64,000 bases of DNA, taken from Niebla homalea (Eukaryota; Ascomycota; Lecanoromycetes; Lecanorales; Ramalinaceae). Where the stretch lies: positions 744,001-808,000 of the forward strand of contig JAHGAU010000010.1 of NCBI GenBank assembly GCA_019925105.1. The letters are read 5' to 3'. The notes beneath the pieces were generated by a model, which worked only from the letters and a program-made list of their open reading frames with translations, ran no database searches and was not told the origin of the DNA. Shown here in pieces: positions 1 to 11,116 of the stretch; the stretch's first letter is position 1; each line of letters starts with the position of its first letter. The translations under genes were made by a program, and so were the position numbers.

Positions 1-2620
1 TACTTTAAAAGAGAATTATAAGAATTAAATTTATAATAATATTTTTATTAATAATATTTTAAACGATATACTTATAAATAAAGTATTTCCGATTAAAAAA
101 TAAGGAAATTACCCTTAAATTTAATATAATTAAAATAAATAATAATTTAATAAATCGCGGGAAAAAATTAAAATTATCCTTTAAAATAATTCCGAGCTTA
201 AAATCCTTAAATACTTAAAGTTCCAAAATATATTTTTAAATTTATTATTTATTTTTATTAATATAATTATTTCAGATAAAGAAAAGGATATTTATTATTT
301 AACGTTAATATTATTTAAAAATAAGCCGGAATTATTTAAATTAAAAACCTATTAAGAAGCTATAAAAATACTTATTATAAAATAAATTAATAATTAACGG
401 GAAAGAATAAATATAGCTTTTATATTAAAAATAGTATTTAAATACTTATACTTAAATATACGATACCCCCGGGTATAATTATTTTAAAGGGACGATAAGT
501 TTATATTTTTAAGAAAAACGTTAACGGTTTAATTATTTAATATAAAACCTATTAAGTGGTTTACGATTACGAATAACGGGAAAGTATCGATTATAATAAA
601 ACTTTTATTTTTATAATTAAGCTTATAAGTTATAAGGTACTTTTTATATTAACAACGGTTAACAATTAAAACTTAAAGTAAATAAATGTAAAAACGGCCT
701 TTTTTTATAGTTTAATTAAGGAAGAAATCTATATAAAAAATTTTATAATTAAAAAAGGGTATTAATATATACTATAAACTTAATAAGGCCTTTTACGGAT
801 TAAAGTAATCCTTTTAATTATAATATTATTGTTTTTTTACCTTTATAAAAAAGTAAAAGTTTAAGTTAATACTTACGGATTATTACGTATTTATATACCT
901 TAAAGATAGAATAATTATAGCTTTCTATATAAATAATATTTTAATTATCAACTTATTTAAAGAAAACATCGTAAATTTAAAGAAGGTACTTAATAATTAA
1001 TTCCGTATATTTAATTTAAGGTTAATCTATTATTATTTAAGTATAATTATTATAAAAAACCGTTAAAATAAAACATTTTAATTTAATTAAAAAGCTTATA
1101 TAAAAAAAGTTATTAAGGAATATAAGTAATAAAATATTATTTTTATATATATCTTTATAAAGTTAAAATATAAGTTAAAGCTTATACTTAAAAACTATAA
1201 AACCGACCTGATTTTCCGGAAGAAATATTAATCGGCCATAAATTCTTTAATATACGTTATACTTAAAACTTGCTTAAATATTATTTACTTTATTTTAATA
1301 ATTAATTAATATATTTTAAATTTTATTAAATATTATTGATTGATTTATTTATTTATATACGAGTCTACCTACTTTAAGTTAATTTCGGCATTCTATAATA
1401 CTAATGGTTGAATTACGGTTATTTTAATATTTATATTTATTTTAAACTTATTACTTCAATTTTAAAAGGGAAGAGGAAACCGTAATTAACTAACTTAACC
1501 CTAGTTTACCTTAAATATTAACCCGATTTAAATAAAAACCTCTTCTTTATAATTATTTACCTTAATATTACGATTAAGTTTTTACGTTTATCCGATTAAA
1601 ATTAATAATTACTTTAAATCCTTAATTTATTATTTCCATTAAAAATCTTTTATTTTTTAACGTTATAATCCGTAATAAGGATTTCATAATAATATTAAGT
1701 TTAATCGGGAAAAAAAGGCTCCGATTATATAATTTTATTGTTCTTAATATTTAAATTTTACCTTAAGTACTTTATTATATGGTTTTTCGGATTAACCTTA
1801 TTTAATCTTAATTTTAAACTTTTAACGTTGAATCCCCATAACTTTTTTTTACCGGCCTTATGTGGTAATTAGGCTTATTTAGGGTTAATTACGGGTATTA
1901 ATAAATCATTAGATATTTATTACTATTTTATTTATATTAATTACGTAATTTACCGGATAGGGTTTAAGGGCTTTTAATGAAATCGTCCCTTACCCTTAAA
2001 ATATTCGATTATTCTATAGTTTATCTTCCGCACTCAAAAATGCCATTCCGCCACGCTCGCCCCTATTAAATATTATTAAAAGTTAATAAAAAGAATTTTA
2101 CGTTATTTCCGTATTATTATTATTTTTTAATTAATATATTAAGGTAAATTAAAAACTCTTAATAATTATACCGACTCCGATTTTACCGTAAATTCGACCC
2201 GGAAGTCTATTACGGGCTACGTATTTAATATTGGAAATACCGCGATTAATTAATAATTTAAGCGTTAAGTTACGGTTACCCTTTTTATTTATAAAACGGA
2301 ATATATAAAATAAATATAAATAATTAAAGAAACTTTATAATTTAAGTAGCTTTTAAATAAAATTAAACCGTATTAAGCCGGGAACCTTTTTATTATTATT
2401 ATTTATAAAGATAATTAAGGCGTTATAGCTTTTATTAAAAACCCCGTATTCTATACCCAGATTAAATATATAAGTATTTAATAATATTAACTTTAAAAAG
2501 TTATAAAAAATAACCGGATAAATTTAGAATATATCCCGACGTATAAATAAGTCGTTAACGACTTAATAAAACCTTTATTATATTAGCCCTTTAAGGGGTT
2601 CCGTAAGGTATTTAACCTTA
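1..2620 (+). pseudogene. Ty1/Copia pol remnant (RT and RNase H)
   Basis: Reading through stops gives a Copia polyprotein C-terminal half. Around 690-840 it has a KTAFFYSLIKEEIYIK-like block and LNKAFYGLK, matching Copia KTAFLYG...EEIYM and KALYGLKQ. Around 922-948 it has FYINNILII, which is the catalytic Y-V-D-D with both Asp codons turned to Asn, as RIP would do. After an insertion at 1338-2064 the frame resumes with YTDSDF...KSITGYVFNIG near 2170-2235, then DN-GVIAFIKNP and the TKPL end near 2570, which is the RNase H domain. The element would make a reverse transcriptase-RNase H polyprotein; here it is riddled with stops and dead. It runs in from outside the window. The family is clear; the boundaries are approximate. 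Confidence 0.85.
1338..2064 (-). mobile_element. SINE-like (tRNA-derived?) insertion with LINE-type tail
   Basis: A 727 bp insertion interrupts the Copia RT/RNase H exactly between the codons for the 'EHW' and 'KALKRILRYL' motifs. It is flanked by a perfect 14 bp duplication, TATTAAATATTATT, at 1324-1337 and 2064-2077. On the minus strand its 3' end carries a degenerate AATC/AAAT tail and just before it a stretch (CCGAAATTAACTTA...) resembling the last ~50 bp of the Tad1-like LINEs in this window. Its 5' end (minus strand, 2053-2043) reads TGGCGGAATGG, a full match to the tRNA A-box consensus. A B-box-like core, AATCGAATAT, lies at 2010-2001, at a tRNA-like spacing of about 43 bp. No protein motif was seen. 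The alternative is a 5'-truncated LINE of a related family. Confidence 0.65.
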
Positions 2621-3251
2621 AAGTACCCCCAGAACGTCTTTATACCAATTAAAGTTTTATTAATAATATTAATAGCTTTATAATTTTATCTTTAAGTTAT
2701 TTAAAGTAAGCTTTAAGCTATTTATAAAAGGAGTTCTTAATTATTTATAAGGAGGCCATTATTAGTCCTAAGGAACTTAAGAGTATATTTTAATATAAAT
2801 TTAATATATAAAATAAAGAAATTAAAAAAATTAAAAAAATATTTTAAAAAAAAGGTAAATCGTAAAAAACGATATTTATCCCGGAATATACCCGGATGAA
2901 ATCACGTACCTTAAGGGGTTATTAAAAGATAATTTAAGATATAAAAGAGCTCACTATTATTACGCCGGCTTTATAACTTAAAAAAATAAACAATATATAT
3001 TTAGGGCTATAAATATAATATTTTAAAGGTATTTTACTATAAAAGGACTACCGCTATAATATAGGGAAGTAAAAGATTACCGCTATAAGGGAATAAAAAT
3101 TACCGCTATAGGGGAGCTTTAACAGCTTATAGAAAATATTACTTAAATAAAATATACGTTATATAAAAAATTAAAGCTTAAAGTAATAATAAAAAGTAAT
3201 ATTATAAATAGATAATTATATAGGTAATATATATTAAAGCTTAAAGGGGAG
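2621..3251 (+). other. Copia 3' untranslated tail and polypurine tract
   Basis: AT-rich, RIP-mutated sequence between the RNase H remnant and the 3' LTR. It contains three spaced copies of a TACCGCTATA-type motif (about 3049-3112). It ends in a purine tract, AAAGGGGAG (3243-3251), directly before the LTR, which is where the polypurine primer of an LTR element sits. No other gene was seen. Confidence 0.55.
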
Positions 3252-3490
3252 TATTAAAAGTACTTATATTAATTACCCGGTATTTAAATAGATTAGATAT
3301 GATCTGAAGCTAAACCCAATTAGGGTAGCCGGGATTCAGGAGTACTTAGTCGCACTTCTGTACATAGAGAATAATCAAGTAACTTACACCTCACATTTCA
3401 AGACTTTAATCTCAATATACGTTATAAGCCTAATAAAGAGTATATCGTACTTAACGTATTATCTCGGCTTACTTTAATTAATACTAGTAA
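3252..3490 (+). repeat. Copia 3' LTR (right end approximate)
   Basis: Begins TATTAAAAGTACTTA immediately after the polypurine tract. This is the RIP version of TGTTGAAAGTACTTG, a common Copia LTR start. The core 3300-3425 has normal base composition (for example CTGAAGCTAAACCCAATTAG), unlike the pol region. No second copy lies in the window, so the right edge, probably at ACTAGTAAC near 3490, is a guess. Confidence 0.55.
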
Positions 3491-3740
3491 CCTGCCAGAT
3501 AATTATTTAAAACTCGAATACCTTACTTTTATTACTTTAATTATTTATATAAAAAAAGAATTATATTAACGTATTAAAAAAGGCTATAATAAAGACCCTG
3601 CTTAAAAGCTTATAATTAAGATTCTTAAAAGTAGTAATACTTTATTTCCCTGTAACAGGGCTTCTATATCCTTTACTTATAATAAAGATGTATTAATTTA
3701 TAAAGTTAATCCTTATTTCTTACCGCGGTTAAGCATAGAA
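3491..3740. other. AT-rich remnant, no recognisable feature
   Basis: A RIP-like stretch between two LTRs. A short CCCTGTAACAGGG palindrome lies near 3647-3659. No coding motif was seen. Confidence 0.4.
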
Positions 3741-3878
3741 TGTTGAAATGGTAGGGTGTAACTTGCTTAGTTAGGTACTATGTAAGGTGCTGAGCGATAT
3801 CTATCTATGAGAAGTCCAGGAAATAGGCTAGCCCCCTTTTGGTAATAACCGAGGTCTTTACCTTTTACACTTTTAATA
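3741..3878 (+). repeat. 138 bp LTR, copy 1
   Basis: Begins TGTTGAAATGGTAGGG and ends CACTTTTAATA, the mutated form of CACTTCTGACA. It aligns end to end with 58276-58413, with differences almost all of C/T or G/A type. Copia LTRs usually start TGTTG, so the plus orientation is likely. The flanking pentamers (TAGAA and CTTTC) do not match, so it is either a leftover terminal LTR or a solo LTR with rearranged flanks. Confidence 0.65.
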
Positions 3879-3961
3879 CTTTCACTCGATTAATAGCTTT
3901 ATAATATTATAATACCGTATTACCTATTAAGCAAGAAGCAAAAGCTTTTACTGGAACTATA

Positions 3962-4139
3962 TGTTATGGCAGTACCTACCCTGGAGCAAGGGCTCCGGGG
4001 TAGGGCCTACCCCTGGGGGTGATCCCCCGGGTAGACTACCTTCTTATATATGGTAATAGCGGCTTACCCCTAAGCGCTATTATCTACCCCGGATAGCTAC
4101 TTTTATCTATGAGATAACCGAGTGGTTATTACCCTAACA
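3962..4139. repeat. Left LTR of the TRIM-like element
   Basis: 178 bp, starting TGTTATGGCAGTACC and ending TTACCCTAACA. It differs from the right LTR at about seven sites, nearly all in the RIP direction (for example TAACA here, TGACA there), plus one T/G transversion. The interior begins directly after with GAGTAATAACGC. Confidence 0.9.
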
Positions 4140-4324
4140 GAGTAATAACGCAATTTCAGGGTAATATACCCCCGGAGTTAACCTTAAGGGTTTAAAGGGG
4201 TAGGTTTACAGTTTGAATCCGAGGATGCCCATTTTGGGTAACTTAGGAGGTAAGACTAAGCGTAAATACGGGGGCGGGTAGGACCCGCTACCCTACAGTA
4301 CCGGGGGCCGAGGTCCGAGGTACA

Positions 4325-4446
4325 GCGGGGGGCCGAAATGCCCGAAAAACTACCGAGGGGGGCCGGAATGCCCGAAAACTACCGATGCGGGGGGCCGGAA
4401 TGCCCGAAAACTACCAATGCGGGGGGCTAAAACGCCCTAAAACTAC
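4325..4446 (+). repeat. 30-32 bp G-rich tandem repeat, four units
   Basis: Four successive units begin GCGGGGGGCC or GAGGGGGGCC, contain AATGCCCGAAAA and end ACTACC. Units lie at about 4325-4354, 4355-4386, 4387-4418 and 4419-4446. Each has a run of six G, so a G-quadruplex is possible. The last unit is the most diverged. Confidence 0.85.
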
Positions 4447-4835
4447 GCGGGCCAATCGTAGGACCGTAAGTAAGGCACCCTAAGACGTAGCCTTTACCTG
4501 CCCAATAAGGAACGGTGCGGGTGCGGGTACGGGTACCTACTGAAGGTCACCCGGGCCTGCTTAATGAGAGATACGGGTTATTCCTGACGAAGACACTGAA
4601 CCCCGGGCCATACCCTTACAAAGTCACTGAGCCCTTGGATTATACCTACGGGCCACTGAATCCGGGTCCGGCCTAGGAGGTTCGGACCTATACCGGAGGT
4701 GATCTCCCTTAAGTAAGGAGCTCTTAACCCCTACTTACCTACCCCAATTAGGTTCTGAAAGGACCTCCAGCCCGGGGGGAACTCCCCCCCCCCGGAGGCG
4801 TGGTTTGTAGTCTGTAAGCTCGGGGACGAGCCCAT

Positions 4836-4849
4836 AGGAGAGGGGATAC
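4836..4849 (+). other. Candidate polypurine tract of the TRIM-like element
   Basis: AGGAGAGGGGATAC sits immediately left of the right LTR. This suggests plus orientation, though no clear primer-binding site was identified after the left LTR. Confidence 0.45.
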
Positions 4850-5027
4850 TGTTATGGCAGTACCTACCCTGGAGCAAGGGCTCCGGGGTAGGGCCTACCC
4901 CTGGGGGTGATCCCCCGGGTAGACTACCTTCTCATATATGGTAATAGCGGCTTACCCCTAAGCGCTATTAGCTACCCCGGATAGCTACTTTTGTCCATGA
5001 GATGGCCGAGTGGTTATTACCCTGACA
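4850..5027. repeat. Right LTR of the TRIM-like element
   Basis: 178 bp direct repeat of 3962-4139, ending CCCTGACA and followed by the TSD CTATA. It keeps more G and C than the left copy, so the left copy carries the light RIP-type damage. Confidence 0.9.
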
Positions 5028-5032
5028 CTATA

Positions 5033-6330
5033 TTACCGCAATAAAGGGTATATCCACCCCGATTTTAACAATAAGGGGTATATTTATTCATTTTAAAACG
5101 TTAATAAAAATATAGTACCAATTACTTTAATCCTAGATAATTTCTGAATTTAAGAAAACCGTCCCTTAATAACGGCTTCGTAAGGCCGTTAATTATTATA
5201 TCCCCGGTAAAACAGTATATAAGCTCTACTTATTTATTAATTATATACTTTTAAAGAAAGTAATACTTAATATATATATACTTTATTTTTAAGTAATTTA
5301 TAGGGTTTTTTATTAATATAATCGCTTTTTAATTATTATAAAAGATTACTATAATAAGGGTAAAAGCCTTAATATTAAATTTAAATTAAATAAAAAAAGC
5401 GTAATTCTATATAATATCCCTATCCTTAAGGGTTAATAATATTATTGGATTTAGGGTAATTTTAATAAGTTAAGTTAATAGCCGTTTAAGCTAAATTGCT
5501 TCTTTAATAACGTTATATTATCTTACGTACTTAACCTTATAAATAAATAGGGCTATAATTGGTTAACGTTTTAAAAATTAATTAATAATTATACTTCCTA
5601 AGTTAAAAATATACCCAGAAATAAACCGGCGTATCTATAAGTCGCCGGCATAATTTAAGTCCGTATAACTATTAAAAGGCTTTAAAGGGCCTTCAAAAAC
5701 GAATTTTAAGGAGGCTATACCATAGAGGTAATAAAAAATCTTCTTAACGGCTATTTAATACCCTTTATTAAGGTTAAACGCATAACGTAATATTACCAAT
5801 ACCGTATAAATTATATTAAGTTTAATATCTATTATAATATATATAAGTAAACCGATAACGGACTAATATTTAAGCTGAAATTACTTTAAGGCAGTATACC
5901 TTTTATTAACCGGCTTAAAACGGGTATTTATATCTATAAAAATAGCTATATTATTACTTTTAAAAAAGGATTATTATATATATTAAATTAAGTAAAAACC
6001 TATTTAACGTAACTTTCTTAATTAAGAGTTAAAATTCGATTTTATCGATTACGGGTAATACTTATACTTAAGTATTAATTATATAGGCCCAAATCGGATA
6101 TCTTAAACTTCTTATTTAATTAAGTTTTTAAATCGGTAATAACCCGTTTATTAACTTTTATTATTAAAATATTATCGATATATATGGTAACGATAATATT
6201 AATATCCGGGTTTAAGAATACGTTATAGTCTTTATTAATATAATAATAGTTAAATTTCTTAAGGAATATAAAAAGGTATTAATATTAAATTTAAAGTACT
6301 TAGGGGACCACCCCAGGATTTTAAAGCTTA
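5033..6330 (-). pseudogene. Ty1/Copia pol remnant, minus strand
   Basis: Minus-strand reading gives the C-terminal half of a Copia polyprotein. IVTIYIDNILII near 6194-6168 is the Y-V-D-D motif with the second Asp changed to Asn. Next come DLGLYN-YLSISITRNRIKS and, near 5665-5589, SYTDLNYAGDL-IRRFISGYIF. That last block is the Copia RNase H start (YTDADYAGD...RRSTSGYIF). Stops are frequent, mostly TAA where Gln is expected. The N-terminal part is missing: homology ends near 6330, just before a minisatellite. Its 3' end runs toward the TRIM insertion; no LTR could be delimited. Confidence 0.8.
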
Positions 6331-6377
6331 ATAAATAACCGGCAAAAAATGGGTTTAATCTGGTTCGAGGTTTTAAG

Positions 6378-6508
6378 CTGGGTTTAAAGTAGGTTTAAAG
6401 TGGGTTCAAGGTGGGTTCGAGGTGGGTTCGAGGTGGGTTCAAGGTGGGTTCGAGGTGGGTTCAAGGTGGGTTTAAGGTGGGTTTAAGGTAGGTTTAAGGT
6501 GGATTCAA
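6378..6508 (+). repeat. 11-bp minisatellite (GGTGGGTTCRA)n
   Basis: About a dozen tandem copies of GGTGGGTTCGA, GGTGGGTTCAA or GGTGGGTTTAA. The middle units keep CG while outer units have decayed to TTTAA, AGTAGGTTTAA and similar. The decay is of the C-to-T kind and is strongest at the edges. Confidence 0.85.
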
Positions 6509-6899
6509 AACGGTTTAAAACCGGTTTTAGGTTCTAAGTTAATATTTTTTTAAGTTTATAATTAAACCTTTAATACGCGGAATATTTCCGTTAATTATAA
6601 GTCCTATATTTTATTAAGCTATTTATATATAATAACATTGTGAAATTACTTGTTAGATATAGTAATGGGAGAAATGGCGATGAACAAAGGGACCCCAGAG
6701 GTTTAAAACGATATATATATATATAGCTTTAGTAATAGTGAGGGAAATATATTAAGTACGATAAGTAGAAGTAACGTAATAGTTAAGAATAAGGTAATAA
6801 ATAGGTAAGTAATTTATATTAATAGAAACGGTAACGATACGTATAAGTAATATAATAATAATAAGTTAAATAACGCTTAAAATAAATAAAGGAATTAAG

Positions 6900-8500
6900 G
6901 TTAATAAAATACGCGTATTAAAACGTATAAAACGTATAATAATAATACGGAAATAATAAGTAAATAAGGGGGTAAAAAGGCCGGTACGGTACTAATAATA
7001 AAGAATACAAGCGGAAGGAAAAAACGGGAAGATTATAATAAAAGTACTATTAAGGATATATAAAAGGGAAATAAAGTTAATAAGGAAAATAAAACCTTAA
7101 GGGATTAAAGGTAAAAAACGGAAATAATACGTTGCCCAATAAGTAAAGGCGAGAAAGCAATAAAGGAAATAATAGAGGCTTTAAAAGGACTTTTTACGGT
7201 AAAATAAAAAAATATTATATTAAAGATTTAACCGATACTATAGATTAAATTAAAAAGCGTAAGGGACTTTTATATAAAAATAAAGATAAAGTTAAGGGAA
7301 ACGGAGCGTTTATAGGGTTTTTAAGGGGCGGGAGCGAAAATGTTAATAAAAGGTAAAGACGGCGGCTTAAAATTAAGGGTATAAAATAAAAGTATAAAGG
7401 CGGTAACCCCTTAAGTAAAAAAAAGCTAGGCAATAAGGGTAATAAAAGGGGTACCCGCGGTAGAAAATAAGGGGATAACGGAGGAGAAAACAGCTATATT
7501 AAAGAAAATAAGGATAATAATGGTCTGCCTATTTAATAATAAAAAGAAAAATACGGCTATAAAAGTAAATTTACTATAATTAATAAAGACTTTTAAAGTA
7601 ATAACGGAATTATTAATAAAATAGATTATCGCGGTATATAAATTATAAAGTAAAAATATTTTCCTTAATATAACGTTATTAAAGGTAAAAGAAAGCTTAA
7701 AGAAGTTTAAAACTTAAATTAATAAGGAAGAATATAAATCAATTAAGGTTTTAAGGTAATTATTTACCGTTATAGTAAATAAAATATACTTATTACGTTT
7801 TATAAAAACCGAAAAAGAGGTTACATTAAAAAGGATAGAAAGGGAGAATATAGTTCTTTACTTAAAGTTTAAGATTATTAATTATAGGCTTTTTCCGGTA
7901 ATAAAGAAACTTAATTCCTTAAGATATATAAAGAAATATTTTACCGTTATATTAAACGTAACGTTAATAAAGATATATAATAACGTCCTAAATAAAGGGA
8001 TTATTAAAGGGAAATTATTTAAAATAACTTAATTATAAAATAAAGCGGCGGATATTTATTAATATTTTAAATATTAAAGCTATAAATATATTATTATAAA
8101 ATATTTTAATATTATAAAATATACAGTTTATATTAAAGATTATAATACCTATAAGTATATAAAGTTAATAATTTAAAAACTTATAAAAAACATACTTAAA
8201 TATATTATATATAATAAAAAGGGATACTTAACGTAAGATTCTAAATATATAATAAAAGTTAAAAAGATTAAACGTAAAGAAACCCGGATAACTACGAAAA
8301 TCTAACGGTATAATACGTATAGAATTAATTTAACGGGTTAATTAAAAATAGTTTTAAAACGTAAGCTTAATTAATTAAATAGTAAAGAGTAAATAATAAT
8401 AACGGATAAAGTAAAAAAAAAGAAGTTCCTCGTAATTTTAACCTTAAGGGCCGGCCGTTTTACGTTTTTAATAATAACCAGGAAGGTATTAAATTAAAAA
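6900..8500 (+). pseudogene. LINE copy A ORF1 (gag-like) remnant
   Basis: With stops ignored, the first ORF ends in a zinc-knuckle region near 8055-8160. There YQYFKCQSYGYIIIKYF...TVYIKDYNTYKY resembles CFKCQxYGHxxxxC...CxxxHxTxxC, with most Cys (TGC) turned to Tyr (TAT/TAC) and His altered, the change RIP produces. Such ORF1 products bind the LINE RNA. The long minus-strand open frame at 7245-7433 is only the antisense of this region. Copies B, C and D align throughout. The start codon is not identifiable. Confidence 0.7.
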
Positions 8501-8559
8501 ACGTTTAACTTTAATAAGAAGTCCGTAACTTAAACGGATATAAATAAAGGAGTCCTTAT

Positions 8560-11116
8560 AGAAGTTAATATATAATATATTAATACTTTTAAGAATAATA
8601 TAATATAACGTTTATAATAAAGGAATTAAAGTAATAATATTAATATTTAAGTTTAAAGAAATTAAGGATATTAATATTATAATAATATAGGAATTACCGT
8701 ATAACCCGTATATATATTTATTTATTAACCTGGGGGAAAGGTTCTATTTAACCTTTAAGGGGGATAAAATAATTAAAATATACTTTTTTATAAATAAGCG
8801 GCTTAACGTAAATAATTAAAATATTATTTATTATAATAAAAACCTTTATATACTCCGTATTATAAAAGAAGGGGACTTAAAGGGCGACCTTAATATTTAT
8901 AACGTATATAACCCGCCGCCGGTTAATAAAAAAAATTATTTATAATATTATTACTTAAAGAAATCTTAATTACTTTAAATAAGTATATATTACTTAAAGA
9001 CTTTAACTTATATTATTATATATAGAATAAAAAAGGGCGTACGATAAATTACGTTAAATCGGATAACTTATTAATAGTTACCGTTTAAGCTGATTTTTTA
9101 TTATTAATATTATAAAGGATTATTATATAAAAAAGTTATAAGTTTAAAACAACGATTAATTTAACCTTTAATACGGAAGGGGTTACCGGCGTGGTTATAA
9201 CGTATAAGTTATAAAAAGACTTAAAATATAACTTAAATTATATATTAATATAAATAATCCTAGATTAAACCGTTAATATAACCTTATTATTACCGGTAAA
9301 AAAGACGTAAAAAACGGTTAAGGTAATAAAGGTTTATATAAAAGCAGAAGAAACGGTAATATAATTTATAGACCTCCCTTAATTAAATAATAAAGACTGG
9401 ATCGATTTTTTTATAAAATAAATAATAAAAATATTAAATAAAATAATCGATAAAATAATTTTAATAACGAAACCCTTTTAAAAAGTTCAAACTTATTAAA
9501 ATAAAAAGTATATAACCGTAATTATAAAAGCGAAAAGGCTAATAAAGTAAACTTTTAAGTATAAAAATTAAAAGATACTTAATTAATTAAAAGATACTTA
9601 ATTAATTAAAAGATACTTAATTAATTAAAAGTTATTTAAGAAAAAAAAGAAAAAATTATTAAGAAAATTAAGTAAATATACTTTTAATTTACGGTATATA
9701 ACTTAACGTTTTTATTTTATAGTATTTAAAAGTTAATAAAGTATAATAAGGAATAAAGTAAGAAATTAAAGTTTATTTTTAAATTTTTATTTTTTAAGAA
9801 ACCCAATAATATATTAATTAATACCTTTAACGGTAAGATCGAGGCCCTTAAAGGAGCATTTTCCCCCCTCCGTTAAAAATTAACTTAAACGATATTAACG
9901 GCGTTATATACCTTGATCCTATATTAATAAATAAAATAATAATATAAGATATAGTAATTAAAATAATTAATAAATTAAAAAAAATAAAGCCCCGGGACTG
10001 AATAGAATCCTTAATAGATTCCTATTAATAATAATATTGCTATTTAAAAGGGTTTTTACCCACCTTTTTAAATATATTTTAATATTAACTATTATTTATA
10101 TAAATTTAAAGAAATAAAAACGATTATCCTTAAGAAGCTTATTAAGCCGGATTACTTTAAAATAAAGTCTTATAAACCTATTATATTCCTTTATACGTTA
10201 AGGAAAGCCTTAAAGATAATAATAATAAAAATCCTTAATAACTATATAAAGAATTATAGACTTCTCCCCGATTAATAAATAAAAGTAAAAAAGGTTAATT
10301 AATAAAAATAGCCTTTAAAGGATTAATCGACAGTATATATACGGTATAAGGTTACGGGAAAAGGTATATTATAAATCTTTTTTCTTTTAATATTATAAAT
10401 ATTTTTAATAAGGTAAATTATTAAAGGTTACTATATAATTTAAGGAAAAAGGGGATATTATTTTTTTTAATTAAATAAATAAAAAGTTTCTTAAGCGATT
10501 AAGTTACGTTAATTAACCTAGGATAAAAGATAAATCCGATAAAGCCTATTATAACGGGGATTCCTTAAGGATTGCTTATTTCTTTTATATTATTCTTATT
10601 CTTTAATAATTTATTAATTAAAAAGCTTATTAAGTTAAAATAAAAGGTCTAAGTTAAAAACTTTATTGATAACGTTTACCTTTTAGTTTATGGTATTTTT
10701 ATATATATAAATTATTTGGAATTAAAATAAACTTATAAAGTTTATTTTTAATAAATAAAAATTTACGGAATTTAATTTATACCGTATAAATATAAGCTTA
10801 TTTATATAATTAAAAGCTTAAAGTTATATAATATAATAACTATAATAAACTTAAATAGAATTATAATAAAGTTAAATATTAATATTAAAGTCCTTAATTT
10901 TTAAGTAAATAAGAAGCTTAATTAAAAAGATTATATAAGAAAGGTTTAAAAGAAGATAACTTTATAGGAAAGGGGCTTTATTTATTTTATTATATTAATA
11001 TAGAAAGTTATATTATAAAAGGCCCGGACCGTTTATTAAGCCGTAATAAAGCCAGTTATAATATATATTATAGTTATTTAATATATACTTAAGGGTATTT
11101 TAGGATATAAGAAGGA
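8560..11116 (+). pseudogene. LINE copy A ORF2, endonuclease and reverse transcriptase part
   Basis: Endonuclease: ELPYNPYIY near 8691, EGDLKGDLNIYNVYNPPP near 8870-8927, and LKDFNLYYY near 8991-9020, which corresponds to LGDFNLHH of apurinic-type LINE endonucleases. Reverse transcriptase: TIILKKLIKPDYFKIKSYKP near 10119, GDSLRIAYFFYIILIL (from GxPQGSPLSPILF) near 10557-10604, and IDNVYLLVYG (from FVDDVxLLAYG, one Asp changed to Asn) near 10665-10700. The frame carries dozens of stops. It is cut at 11116 by the Gypsy insertion and resumes at 18555. Family membership (Tad1-like) rests on these motifs plus the (AATC)n tail. Confidence 0.8.
9574..9630 (+). repeat. 19-bp triplicated unit in LINE A
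   Basis: GATACTTAATTAATTAAAA occurs three times in a row (starts 9574, 9593, 9612), followed by a decayed fourth. Copies B (near 33280) and C (near 44690) have a single unit. It is a copy-specific slippage expansion between the endonuclease and RT regions. Confidence 0.8.

Larger units (their letters stand above)
3962..5027. mobile_element. TRIM-like non-autonomous LTR element
   Basis: A complete 1066 bp element. Two 178 bp direct LTRs (TGTTATGGCAG...CCCTGACA) flank a 710 bp interior. A perfect 5 bp target duplication, CTATA, lies at 3957-3961 and 5028-5032. The interior has no long open frame and no gag, protease, RT or integrase motif, so it must have been moved by enzymes made elsewhere. 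It holds a G-rich tandem array (4325-4446) and a purine tract before the right LTR. Composition is normal, so it has largely escaped RIP. This suggests it is recent or low-copy. The size and structure match terminal-repeat retrotransposons in miniature. Confidence 0.9.

Noticed and set aside
7245..7433. 62-codon minus-strand open frame
   Set aside because: Antisense of LINE copy A ORF1; copies B and C do not keep it open.
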